Shown here: one piece after another, positions 1-5,369 of the stretch
Layout: each line of letters starts with the position of its first letter
How positions within the stretch are numbered: position 1 is the first letter of the stretch
NCBI GenBank assembly: GCA_046727895.1
Contig: JBKPDM010000328.1
Coordinates: 1-5,369, forward strand
Origin: DATAOG01 sp046727895
Lineage (GTDB): Bacteria; Pseudomonadota; Alphaproteobacteria; Geminicoccales; Geminicoccaceae
DNA: 5,369 nucleotides
Reading direction: 5' to 3'
Position numbers and translations under genes: made by a program
Notes under the pieces: model-generated
Told to the model about the DNA's origin: nothing
Database searches by the model: none
Seen by the model: only the letters and a program-made list of their open reading frames with translations

Positions 1-988
1 GGCCAGGGTAGACCAGCGAGTAGCCGAAGCCGGTGAGCACGGCCCCGGCCGCAGCCAAAACCCGGCCGGGGGCCAGCCAGATGAGCGCCAGGCCGGCTGC
101 CTCGATCAGCACCGAGACGAGCGCGACCCTGGCCCCGCCCAGCCTGTCGGGCAGGTGGCCGAAGACGACGCGCGCTGCGATCAAGGAAGCCGCATAAGCG
201 CTGAACGCGAGCCAAACCGGACTCCACCCACGTTCTGCGAAGAGGAGCGAGCCGAAGGCGAGAATTGCGCCAAAGCCGATGCTGCTGAGCGCCGCACCAA
301 GCCCCGGCAGCCAGACCGCCCTGGCCACACGGAGGAATGCAGGCTGCGAAGAGGGCTGCGACGGGGGGACGGCAGGCAGCCGAACGACGAGCAACAGTGT
401 TACCGGCGGCACCAGCGTCGTCGCCAGCGCGATCGCGGCAAACCCGCCGATCGCGTAGAGAGAAGTGCCGACCGGCGCGCCGAGCGCAAGGGCGGCGAAC
501 ATCGCCGTCCCGACCCAGGCGATGACTTTTCCCGCGTTCTTGGCGTCGACGACTGCCAGCCCCCAGCTGACCGCGCCGGTGATGATGAAGCTCTCAGCTC
601 CACCGAGCAGGGCGCGGCCGAGCAGGAGAATCGTCACCGACGCAACGGGAGATTCGACGAAGCCCAGCGACAGAAGGTACAGCAGGCCGGACGCCCCGGC
701 GGCCAAGAGGCCGATGACGACTCCGCGCTTGGCGCCCCTCCTGTCGGAGTGGCGTCCCGCCCACACGCGCGAGACGAGCGACGCGGCAAACTGGCTGCCG
801 GCAACAAGGCCGACCACGAAGGCACCGAAGCCGAGCCCCCGGTGCACATGGAGCGGCAGGACCGGGAGGGCGAGCCCGATGACCAGAAAGGCGACCAGGA
901 CCACGGCCATGATCGGCAGCAGCGTCGTGATGACACGAGTTGCCGCCTGCGGCCCGGAAGAGGCGATGGACATGGAAACTGCTGTCAT
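1..988 (-). CDS. MFS transporter, YfcJ/YhhS type (3' end cut by window)
   Basis: This is a major facilitator superfamily permease of the inner membrane, probably a proton-driven exporter of a small molecule; the substrate is unknown. The 329 residues visible on the minus strand hold about ten hydrophobic helices, first at about residues 19-46 and last at about 309-329. The loop 2-3 motif A reads GRHSDRRGAKR (78-88), LLGRALLGGAES (122-133) is the helix-4 arginine motif, and GHLPDRLGG (277-285) is the repeat of motif A in the second half. A polar central loop (about 203-225) separates the halves. The MTAVS start, the IGF and RGW segments (237-254) and the PDRLGG-to-helix-10 stretch resemble E. 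coli YfcJ and YhhS as I recall them. Those proteins have about 390-405 residues, so about 60-75 C-terminal residues lie outside. The start at 988 is supported by GAGG seven bases upstream (999-996). The cupin gene ends 59 bases upstream on the same strand, suggesting co-transcription. Confidence 0.93.
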   Translation of the reverse strand, partial: MTAVSMSIASSGPQAATRVITTLLPIMAVVLVAFLVIGLALPVLPLHVHRGLGFGAFVVGLVAGSQFAASLVSRVWAGRHSDRRGAKRGVVIGLLAAGASGLLYLLSLGFVESPVASVTILLLGRALLGGAESFIITGAVSWGLAVVDAKNAGKVIAWVGTAMFAALALGAPVGTSLYAIGGFAAIALATTLVPPVTLLLVVRLPAVPPSQPSSQPAFLRVARAVWLPGLGAALSSIGFGAILAFGSLLFAERGWSPVWLAFSAYAASLIAARVVFGHLPDRLGGARVALVSVLIEAAGLALIWLAPGRVLAAAGAVLTGFGYSLVYPG

Positions 989-1029
989 TGCAATGCCTCG
1001 AATGCGGCGTCGCGGCCGTGGGCTTTCAT
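985..1029 (-). CDS. Possible 14-codon leader frame coupled to the transporter start
   Basis: In the gap between the cupin stop and the transporter start, a minus-strand frame begins with ATG at 1029 and encodes MKAHGRDAAFEALQ. Its TGA (987-985) overlaps the transporter ATG (988-986) as ATGA, the usual arrangement for translational coupling. An AGG (1040-1038) sits eight bases before its ATG, a weak ribosome site. The peptide resembles nothing I know. It could be a real coupling leader or chance; the transporter also has its own GAGG site inside this frame. Confidence 0.25.
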   Translation of the reverse strand: MKAHGRDAAFEALQ

Positions 1030-1047
1030 AGGAAGGACCTGTTCGGC

Positions 1048-1452
1048 CTAGCCGGATTCGCCCCCGTACTGCTCGTCGCTGACGTGCTCCATCCAGTCGA
1101 CGGCCTTGCCCTCGAGCTTCTCCTGAATCGCGATATGGGTCATGGCCGTGGTGGCCGTGGCCCCGTGCCAGTGCTTCTCGCCCGGCGCGAACCAGACCAC
1201 ATCACCCGGCCGGATTTCCTCGACCGGTCCACCCGCGCGCTGCACCCGGCCGCAGCCGAACGTGACGATCAGCGTCTGTCCGAGTGGATGCGTGTGCCAT
1301 GCGGTGCGCGCGCCGGGCTCGAAGGTGACGCTGGCGCCGGCGGCGCGGGCCGGATCGGGCGCGCTGAACAGTGGATCGATGCGGACCGTGCTGGTGAACC
1401 ACTCTGCAGGCCCTTTACCGGACGGCTGCGAACCGCTCCGTTTGATGTCCAT
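1048..1452 (-). CDS. Small cupin protein, hydroxynitrile lyase-like ((R)-mandelonitrile lyase family)
   Basis: This 134-residue single-domain cupin is probably a cytoplasmic metal-dependent enzyme. Cupin motif 1 is WHTHPLGQTLIV (52-63) and motif 2 is PGDVVWFAPGEKHWHG (82-97). The metal ligands H53, H55, Q59 and H94 fall at the same positions I recall for the manganese cupin hydroxynitrile lyase of Granulicella tundricola (about 131 residues). The pocket positions A40, V42 and Q110 also match that enzyme. Enzymes of that group cleave or form cyanohydrins in vitro, but their natural substrate is not settled, so 'mandelonitrile lyase' is a family label rather than a proven role. The start at 1452 has AAGAGG (1464-1459) six bases upstream. 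The gene is divergent from a LysR regulator and precedes an MFS exporter on the same strand. This suggests a regulator-enzyme-exporter cassette, possibly for detoxifying a reactive carbonyl, nitrile or aromatic compound (inference). Confidence 0.93.
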   Translation of the reverse strand: MDIKRSGSQPSGKGPAEWFTSTVRIDPLFSAPDPARAAGASVTFEPGARTAWHTHPLGQTLIVTFGCGRVQRAGGPVEEIRPGDVVWFAPGEKHWHGATATTAMTHIAIQEKLEGKAVDWMEHVSDEQYGGESG

Positions 1453-1555
1453 GTCCGTCCTCTTCGCTCAATGATGCTCGGACGGTGATCTGGGTCGTGC
1501 ACCGGCATGCGATTAGACGCTATAATCCGCATGAGCTTATAAGCAGGTCTTCAGA
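1453..1555. promoter_or_regulatory. Divergent cupin/lysR regulatory region with LysR-type dyad
   Basis: These 103 bases separate two divergent starts. A perfect TATAAT (1521-1526, plus strand) lies 29 bases before the lysR ATG and is a good -10 box. No matching -35 is seen; the hexamer 17 bases upstream is TGCACC, as in activator-dependent promoters. The same bases form an interrupted dyad, ATAA (1522-1525), 11 bases, TTAT (1537-1540), extendable to TATAA/TTATA. This spacing resembles LysR-family recognition sites. A perfect 10-base palindrome, GCTTATAAGC (1535-1544), overlaps the right arm. Binding here would cover the lysR -10 box (autorepression) and lie 70-90 bases upstream of the cupin start, a normal activation position. 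The ribosome site of lysR is AGG at 1545-1547. Confidence 0.6.
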
Positions 1556-2446
1556 ATGGCGCGCGAGAACCTCAACGACCTCATCGCGTTCCTCGCGGTC
1601 GCGCGGGAGCGCAGCTTCACCAGGGCCGCCGCTAAGCTCGGCGTGTCGCAGTCCGCGCTGAGTCAAACCATTCGTGGCTTGGAAGCACGGCTTGGCCTTC
1701 GGCTGCTGGCCCGCACCACACGCAGCGTCTCGCCCACGGAAGCCGGCGAGCGCCTGCTTCATACGGTGGGCCCGCGATTTGAGGAGATCGAAGGCGAGCT
1801 CGAGGCCTTGAGCGAACTTCGGGAGAAGCCCGCCGGCACCATCCGGATCACGGCCACCGAATATGCTGCCGACGCGATACTGCTGCCGAAGCTTGCGAAG
1901 CTCCTGCGGGCATATCCCGACATCAAGGTCGAGATCATCATCGACTATGGCCTGACCGATATCGTTGCCCAACGCTATGACGCTGGCGTGCGAAGCGGCG
2001 AGCAGGTGGCGAAGGACATGATCGCCGTGCGTATCGGGCCGGACATGCGCATGGCGGTCGTAGGCGCGCCGCCGTATTTCGAGGAGCGCTCAGAACCGGA
2101 CAAGCCCCAGGACCTGATCGATCACAACTGTATCAAGTTACGTCTGCCCCACGGCGGATTGTATGCCTGGGAGTTTGAAAAGGGCGGCCGCGAACTGAGA
2201 GTGCGCGTCGATGGCCAGCTCACCTACAATACGACCGCCCAGATGCTGAATGCCGCCTTGGCGGGATTGGGCTTGGCCTATGTGCCTGAAGGCCTGGCGC
2301 GACCCCATCTCGCCAAGGGTCGTCTCAAGCGGGTCCTTGAGGACTGGTGCCTTCCGTATTCAGGCTATCACCTCTGGTACCCCAGCCGCCGCCAGTCCTC
2401 GCCGGCCTTTGCCCTGCTGGTCGATGCGCTGCGCTACCGGGGTTGA
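1556..2446 (+). CDS. LysR-family transcriptional regulator
   Basis: This is a 296-residue DNA-binding regulator of normal length for the LysR family. The N-terminal winged helix-turn-helix covers residues 5-64: the FLAVARERSFTRAAAKLGVS stretch (12-31) is followed by the recognition helix QSALSQTIRGLEARLG (32-47), then the RTTRSVSPTEAG wing (53-64). A linker helix (about 65-90) leads to the periplasmic-binding-protein-like effector domain beginning near GTIRIT (94-99) and running to the end. Its sequence resembles the CrgA-like LysR subgroup that often controls nearby oxidoreductase or efflux genes. The start at 1556 is preceded by AGG eight bases upstream and a TATAAT box. Being divergent from the cupin gene, it most likely controls the cupin-transporter unit and itself. 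The inducer cannot be deduced. Confidence 0.96.
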   Translation: MARENLNDLIAFLAVARERSFTRAAAKLGVSQSALSQTIRGLEARLGLRLLARTTRSVSPTEAGERLLHTVGPRFEEIEGELEALSELREKPAGTIRITATEYAADAILLPKLAKLLRAYPDIKVEIIIDYGLTDIVAQRYDAGVRSGEQVAKDMIAVRIGPDMRMAVVGAPPYFEERSEPDKPQDLIDHNCIKLRLPHGGLYAWEFEKGGRELRVRVDGQLTYNTTAQMLNAALAGLGLAYVPEGLARPHLAKGRLKRVLEDWCLPYSGYHLWYPSRRQSSPAFALLVDALRYRG

Positions 2447-2739
2447 AACCGAGAAGTCTGTGATCGCTTGCAATCAGACGACGTCGGGGCGACGTCGCGC
2501 CTCGGCTCCAACGCATGTCCGGCACGCACCAACGCCGTGGCGAGCGCGCGCAGCAACCACGCCGTGGCGCGTCGGACCGGGCGAGGTTGCAAGGATGGCG
2601 TCCCTCGTTGCTGCGCGTGATCGGCAAGGGGCTGAAGGCAGGTGTGCTCGAAGAAGGTATGGGATGGCGGCAGCCAGGGCTGCGCCGGAGCGTCGATGCG
2701 GCCGGCCCGAATCATGCTGTCGAGGAAGACGTCAAGCAT
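2434..2739 (-). pseudogene. Possible stump of a divergent gene (minus-strand open frame with strong ribosome site)
   Basis: A minus-strand ATG at 2739 is preceded by GAGGAG seven bases upstream, one of the best ribosome sites in the window. It opens a 101-residue frame that ends inside the lysR stop region. The first 17 residues, MLDVFLDSMIRAGRIDA, look like a genuine amphipathic protein start and faintly recall the N-terminus of cyclopropane-fatty-acyl-phospholipid synthase-type methyltransferases (weak resemblance from memory). After about residue 17 the translation turns Pro/Arg/His-rich and looks like noise, with no domain. It may be the remains of a gene once divergent from the ArsR regulator and then deleted, or just a G+C-rich open frame. 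Confidence 0.25.
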
Positions 2740-2772
2740 CGGCTGGCTCCTCGCGCGAGTGAGGGACCAGGA
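2447..2772. other. Gene-poor interval between lysR and the ArsR-type gene
   Basis: About 325 bases without a convincing intact gene. It holds the two hairpins after lysR and the minus-strand stump candidate. The plus-strand frame open from 2515 runs into the ArsR-type gene, but its roughly 104 codons before 2827 give an Arg/Gly-rich sequence with no family resemblance and are judged non-coding. No mobile-element end, tRNA or repeat array was recognised. Confidence 0.5.
2456..2497 (+). terminator. Paired hairpins just after lysR (possible weak terminator)
   Basis: Ten bases after the lysR stop, TGAT (2461-2464) can pair with ATCA (2473-2476), and flanking GTC/GAC bases extend the pairing with a bulge. 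This is followed at once by a perfect 7-base stem, CGACGTC (2479-2485) and GACGTCG (2491-2497), around a GGGGC loop. No T-tract follows, so this is not a standard intrinsic terminator. It may slow or protect the transcript end, or be chance in G+C-rich DNA. Confidence 0.3.
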
Positions 2773-2791
2773 ATGCTCGTGGAGCCGCCTC

Positions 2792-2826
2792 TTGTCACGC
2801 CGGAACGCTTCGACTACGATCGAACT
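2792..2826 (+). promoter_or_regulatory. Promoter of the ArsR-type gene, with dyad over the -10 box
   Basis: TTGTCA (2792-2797) is a five-of-six -35 box. It is followed by exactly 17 bases and TACGAT (2815-2820), a four-of-six -10 box. The expected start point is six to seven bases later, at or next to the A of the ATG at 2827, so the transcript would be leaderless. That agrees with the lack of a Shine-Dalgarno before 2827. An inverted repeat TTCGA (2809-2813), six bases, TCGAA (2820-2824) straddles the -10 box and would be a natural operator for autorepression by the encoded regulator. Confidence 0.5.
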
Positions 2827-3516
2827 ATGGAGGTGCCGCCGTCCTTCGTCTCGCTCGCAGCCCTGCTCGGTGAGCCGGCCCGGGCAAACATGCTGAGCGC
2901 GCTTAAGGATGGTCGGGCGTTGACGGCCTTGGAGCTCGCCTGTTGCGCCCGGGTCACGCCGCAGACGGCGAGCAGCCATCTCGCGAAGCTCTGCGAGGGT
3001 GGTCTCATCTCGGTCGAGAGGAGCGGCCGTTACCGCTACTTCAGACTGGCCAGTCCGGCGCTTGCCGACATGCTGGAGGAGCTCTCCGTGATGGCGCCGC
3101 TAAGGCCTCTGCCGGAGCGGTGGCGCTCCGAGGCGCTGATGCGGCTCCGCGACGCCAGGTTGTGCTACGATCATGTCGCAGGCTGGCTCGGCGTCGGTCT
3201 CTCCGAATGCCTCGTCCGCCAGGGCTGTCTCGAGCCGGTTGCTCAGGACTATCGCCTGACCGATTCCTCGCCAGTGGCTCCGCCTCGGCGTATGCTGCCT
3301 CCCATGCGTCGCCGCGTTGCGCTCCTTGAGGAGCGGGGGTTGCGGCTGTGGCCGATGTTAGGCAGTGGCTCGCCGAGCAGGGGCTTGAGCAATATGCCGA
3401 GGCGTTCGTTGCGAACGCCATCGACGGCGACGTCCTGCGTACGCTCACCGGGGAGGATCTCAAGGAGCTGGGCGTTTCGGCGCTGGGACACCGCAAGCGG
3501 CTGCTGGAGGCGATAG
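2827..3516 (+). CDS. ArsR-type winged-helix regulator with lost or replaced C-terminus (probable 3'-truncated gene)
   Basis: The frame encodes 229 residues, of which only about 1-147 look like a real protein. Residues 8-75 form an ArsR-type winged helix-turn-helix: PSFVSLAALLGEPARANMLS, recognition helix TPQTASSHLAKL (44-55) and wing SGRYRYFRLA (66-75). A second helical part holds RLCYDHVAGWLGVGLSECLV (111-130) and ends DYRLTDS (141-147). Relatives I recall have about 220-230 residues and continue with a Cys-containing RPxCRxCLDWSERR segment; that segment is absent in all three plus-strand frames. From about 3268 the frame becomes Pro/Arg/Ser-rich, and from 3348 to 3516 it runs out of frame over the cyclase gene. 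The DNA-binding part may still work, but the sensor or dimerisation part is probably gone. ATG 2827 fits family starts and the leaderless promoter; ATG 2773, behind a GAGGG site, would add 18 residues. Cysteines remain at 39, 40, 113, 128 and 134, but not in a classic metal-site spacing. Confidence 0.7.
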   Translation: MEVPPSFVSLAALLGEPARANMLSALKDGRALTALELACCARVTPQTASSHLAKLCEGGLISVERSGRYRYFRLASPALADMLEELSVMAPLRPLPERWRSEALMRLRDARLCYDHVAGWLGVGLSECLVRQGCLEPVAQDYRLTDSSPVAPPRRMLPPMRRRVALLEERGLRLWPMLGSGSPSRGLSNMPRRSLRTPSTATSCVRSPGRISRSWAFRRWDTASGCWRR

Positions 3517-5369
3517 CGGCACTCGGAAGAGAAGCGGCACCGGCGTACTCTCCGCCCAGTGGCCAAACGCGAACGGCGTCGGCCGGCGTGGCCGAGCGGC
3601 GGCAGCTGACAGTGCTATTTTGCGACCTGGTCGGTTCGACCGAACTCTCGGCCAGGCTCGATCCCGAGGATTTGCGCGACGTCATCCGAACCTACCAGAA
3701 TCGTTGCGCTGAGGTGGTCACGCGCTGGGGCGGGCACGTTGCCAAGTACATGGGCGATGGCGTGTTGGCTTACTTCGGCTGGCCGCAGGCGCATGAGGAC
3801 GAGGCTGAGCGGGCCGTGCGCGCGGGGCTCGAGCTGGTTCACCGCGTTGCGGCATTAGCGGGGGGCGGCCAGGCGCTCGGGGCCCGGATCGGCATCGCGA
3901 CCGGAATGGTGGTGGTCGGCGATCTGATCGGCGAGGGGGCGGCGCAGGAAGAGGCGGTGGTCGGCGAGACCCCGAACCTCGCGGCACGGTTGCAGGCCTT
4001 GGCTGAGCCGGGGAGCATCGTCATCAGTCGCAGGACTCGCGGGCTCGTCGGCGGGCTGTTCGAGCTGGCCGACCTCGGCCCGCAGCGTCTCAAAGGCTTC
4101 GCCGAGCCGATCCCGGCTTGGCGGGTGGTCAGCAGCAGTGCCGCAGAGAGCCGCTTCGAGGCGATGCACACCGCGGGACTCACGCCCCTGGTCGGGCGCG
4201 AGCACGAACTTGGCATCCTGCTCGAGCGCTGGGCTCGGGCGAAGGACGGCGACGGCCAGGTTGTCCTAATCGAGGGCGAGGCGGGCATCGGCAAGTCGCG
4301 CCTGCTGCGTGCGCTCCGCGAGGAGCTGGGTGGCGAGCCACACGTCACCCTCAGGCACTTCTGCTCGCCCTACCACACCAATAGCGCGCTCTATCCAATC
4401 ATCACGCAGCTGGAGCGGGCGGCGGGCCTTGCCTCCGATGACGAGGCCGGGGATAAGCTCGCCAAGCTGGAGGCGATGCTCGGTCAGGCGACGACCCGGC
4501 TGGACGAGGCGGTGCCCCTGGCCGCGGCGCTGCTGGGCCTTCCCACCGGCGATCGCTTTCAACCGCTCAGCCTCGGCCCGCATCGGCAGAAGCAGCGCAC
4601 CTTTGAGGTGCTGATTGAGCAGCTGGCTGGCCTCGCCCGCACGCAGCCAGTGCTCGAACTGTACGAGGACCTCCACTGGGCCGACCCATCGACCCTCGAG
4701 CTTCTCGACGTCCTGGTCGAGCGGATGCGCAGCCTGCCCGTCCTCGTGGTGATCACCTACCGGCCCGAGTTCAGCCTCTCGTGGTCGGGGCAGGCCCACG
4801 TGACGGCGCTGACCGTGAACCGCCTCGGCCGCCGCCAGGGCGCCTTGCTGGTCGACCGGCTCAGCGGCGGCAAGGCGCTGCCCGCCAAGATCCTGGATCA
4901 GATCCTGGCCAAGACCGACGGCGTGCCGCTGTTCGTTGAGGAGCTGACCAAGACGGTGCTCGAATCGGGCCTGCTCACGCTCGCCGGTGACCACTTCGAG
5001 CTCGCCGGCCCGCTCACTCCTCTCGCGATCCCAGCGACCCTTCATGACTCTCTCATGGCCCGTCTCGACCGCCTCGCTCCGGTCAAAGAGGTCGCTCAGA
5101 CCGCTGCGACCATCGGGCGCGAATTCTCGCACGAACTCCTCGCCGCCGTCTCACCCCTGCCCGAGGGTCAGCTGCGCGAGGCGCTCGACCAGCTCGTCTG
5201 GTCTGAGCTGGTCTTCCGCCGCGGCACTCCGCCCCGCGCCACCTATAGCTTCAAACACGCCTTGGTCCGGGATGCGGCCTATCAAAGCCTGTTGAAGAGT
5301 CCGCGCCAGCAGCTTCACGCGCGAATCGGCTTGGTCCTGGAGCAGAGGTTCACCGACACTGTCGCCCAT
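3348..5369 (+). CDS. SAM domain - class III adenylate/guanylate cyclase - AAA/STAND ATPase protein (3' end cut by window)
   Basis: A large multidomain signalling protein that probably makes cAMP (or cGMP) in the cytoplasm; 674 codons are visible. Residues 4-59 form a SAM interaction domain (VRQWLAEQGLEQYAEAF at 4-20, LGHRKRLLEAIAAL at 46-59). Residues 83-262 are a class III cyclase: metal aspartates D93 in FCDLVGST and D137 in YMGDG, purine-contacting K133, and transition-state N210 and R214 in ETPNLAARLQ are all present. From LVGRE (281-285) an ATPase module follows, with Walker A GEAGIGKS (310-317), Walker B VLELYEDLHW (435-444) and a TYRPEF sensor-like strand (470-475). It continues into winged-helix-like segments (FVEELTKTVL 529-538, YSFKHALVRDAAYQSLL 633-649). 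Relatives I recall have about 1,050-1,150 residues with C-terminal TPR-like repeats, lost here. An in-frame TGA at 3327 leaves GTG 3348 as the only upstream start, and VADVRQWL matches the usual N-terminus. GGGGG (3335-3339) eight bases upstream and AGGAG (3329-3333) are possible ribosome sites. Confidence 0.94.
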   Translation, partial: MADVRQWLAEQGLEQYAEAFVANAIDGDVLRTLTGEDLKELGVSALGHRKRLLEAIAALGREAAPAYSPPSGQTRTASAGVAERRQLTVLFCDLVGSTELSARLDPEDLRDVIRTYQNRCAEVVTRWGGHVAKYMGDGVLAYFGWPQAHEDEAERAVRAGLELVHRVAALAGGGQALGARIGIATGMVVVGDLIGEGAAQEEAVVGETPNLAARLQALAEPGSIVISRRTRGLVGGLFELADLGPQRLKGFAEPIPAWRVVSSSAAESRFEAMHTAGLTPLVGREHELGILLERWARAKDGDGQVVLIEGEAGIGKSRLLRALREELGGEPHVTLRHFCSPYHTNSALYPIITQLERAAGLASDDEAGDKLAKLEAMLGQATTRLDEAVPLAAALLGLPTGDRFQPLSLGPHRQKQRTFEVLIEQLAGLARTQPVLELYEDLHWADPSTLELLDVLVERMRSLPVLVVITYRPEFSLSWSGQAHVTALTVNRLGRRQGALLVDRLSGGKALPAKILDQILAKTDGVPLFVEELTKTVLESGLLTLAGDHFELAGPLTPLAIPATLHDSLMARLDRLAPVKEVAQTAATIGREFSHELLAAVSPLPEGQLREALDQLVWSELVFRRGTPPRATYSFKHALVRDAAYQSLLKSPRQQLHARIGLVLEQRFTDTVAH

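Noticed and set aside
155..1051. 298-codon plus-strand open frame antisense to the transporter
   Set aside because: Its translation is dominated by Arg, Asp, Glu and Pro without any fold-like pattern, while the opposite strand encodes a clear membrane transporter with family motifs.
1044..1054. CGGC-CTA-GCCG mini-hairpin at the cupin stop codon
   Set aside because: A four-base stem with a three-base loop and no T-tract is too short to call a terminator in DNA of this composition.
940..1488. 182-codon plus-strand open frame over the cupin
   Set aside because: It is antisense to a cupin with all metal ligands; its translation shows no recognisable motif.
1520..1972. 150-codon minus-strand open frame over the lysR start
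   Set aside because: It is antisense to the conserved LysR DNA-binding domain and lacks any family signal.
2515..2826. N-terminal extension of the ArsR-type frame back to ATG 2515
   Set aside because: The added 104 residues are low-complexity Arg/Gly/Pro sequence, relatives start near MEVPPSF, and a good promoter lies inside the extension.
2943..3329. 128-codon plus-strand frame ending at 3329 as a frameshifted continuation of the ArsR-type protein
   Set aside because: After the possible shift point it gives a short Ser/Ala-rich tail and a stop. It does not restore the expected Cys-containing C-terminal segment, so a simple one-base error does not explain the loss.
4266..5132. 288-codon minus-strand open frame
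   Set aside because: It is the antisense shadow of the ATPase part of the cyclase protein, a common artefact of G+C-rich coding DNA; the plus strand holds Walker A and B motifs.
1..5369. CRISPR arrays, tRNA or rRNA genes, insertion sequences, toxin-antitoxin pairs, phage genes
   Set aside because: No repeated spacer-like units, cloverleaf-like segments, transposase motifs or terminal inverted repeats were seen when reading both strands.

Overview
The window is G+C-rich throughout, with strong third-position G/C bias and many long spurious antisense frames. Its gene content (a SAM-cyclase-ATPase regulator, a LysR regulator and a YfcJ/YhhS-type transporter) fits a chromosomal segment of an alphaproteobacterium, most likely a Hyphomicrobiales/Rhizobiales member. 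That placement is an inference from protein resemblance recalled from memory, not a search. No rRNA, tRNA, CRISPR array, transposase, phage gene or attachment site was seen.

Left part (1-1555, minus strand): a 5'-complete, 3'-cut MFS transporter of the YfcJ/YhhS type lies directly downstream of a small single-domain manganese-type cupin. The cupin closely resembles the cupin hydroxynitrile lyases ('(R)-mandelonitrile lyase' annotations). The two genes look like one transcription unit read leftward. A divergent LysR-type regulator (1556-2446, plus strand) is separated from the cupin by 103 bp. That gap holds a TATAAT box embedded in an ATAA-N11-TTAT dyad, the classic layout of a LysR regulator controlling both itself and its divergent target. 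The cassette reads as regulator, small metal-dependent cupin enzyme and exporter, perhaps for a reactive small molecule; the substrate cannot be read from the sequence.

Middle (2447-2826): a gene-poor stretch with two hairpins after lysR and a minus-strand open frame starting at 2739 behind a near-perfect Shine-Dalgarno. Only its first residues look like a real protein start, so it may be the stump of a divergent gene. It is followed by a good promoter whose predicted start point falls on the ATG of an ArsR-type regulator.

Right part (2827-5369, plus strand): the ArsR-type winged-helix regulator keeps its DNA-binding domain and the CYDH segment. It then loses its expected C-terminal third and runs out of frame into the next gene. 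That gene starts at a GTG at 3348 and encodes a large multidomain signalling protein: SAM domain, class III nucleotide cyclase with its catalytic residues, then a STAND/AAA-type ATPase module. It is cut by the window end after 674 codons, before the expected TPR-like C-terminus.

The genes are mostly of known families. The unusual points are the ArsR truncation and overlap at the cyclase border, the possible divergent stump at 2739, the leaderless-type promoter with a dyad over its -10 box, and the short leader frame coupled by ATGA to the transporter start. I did not find convincing evidence of an entirely new system.
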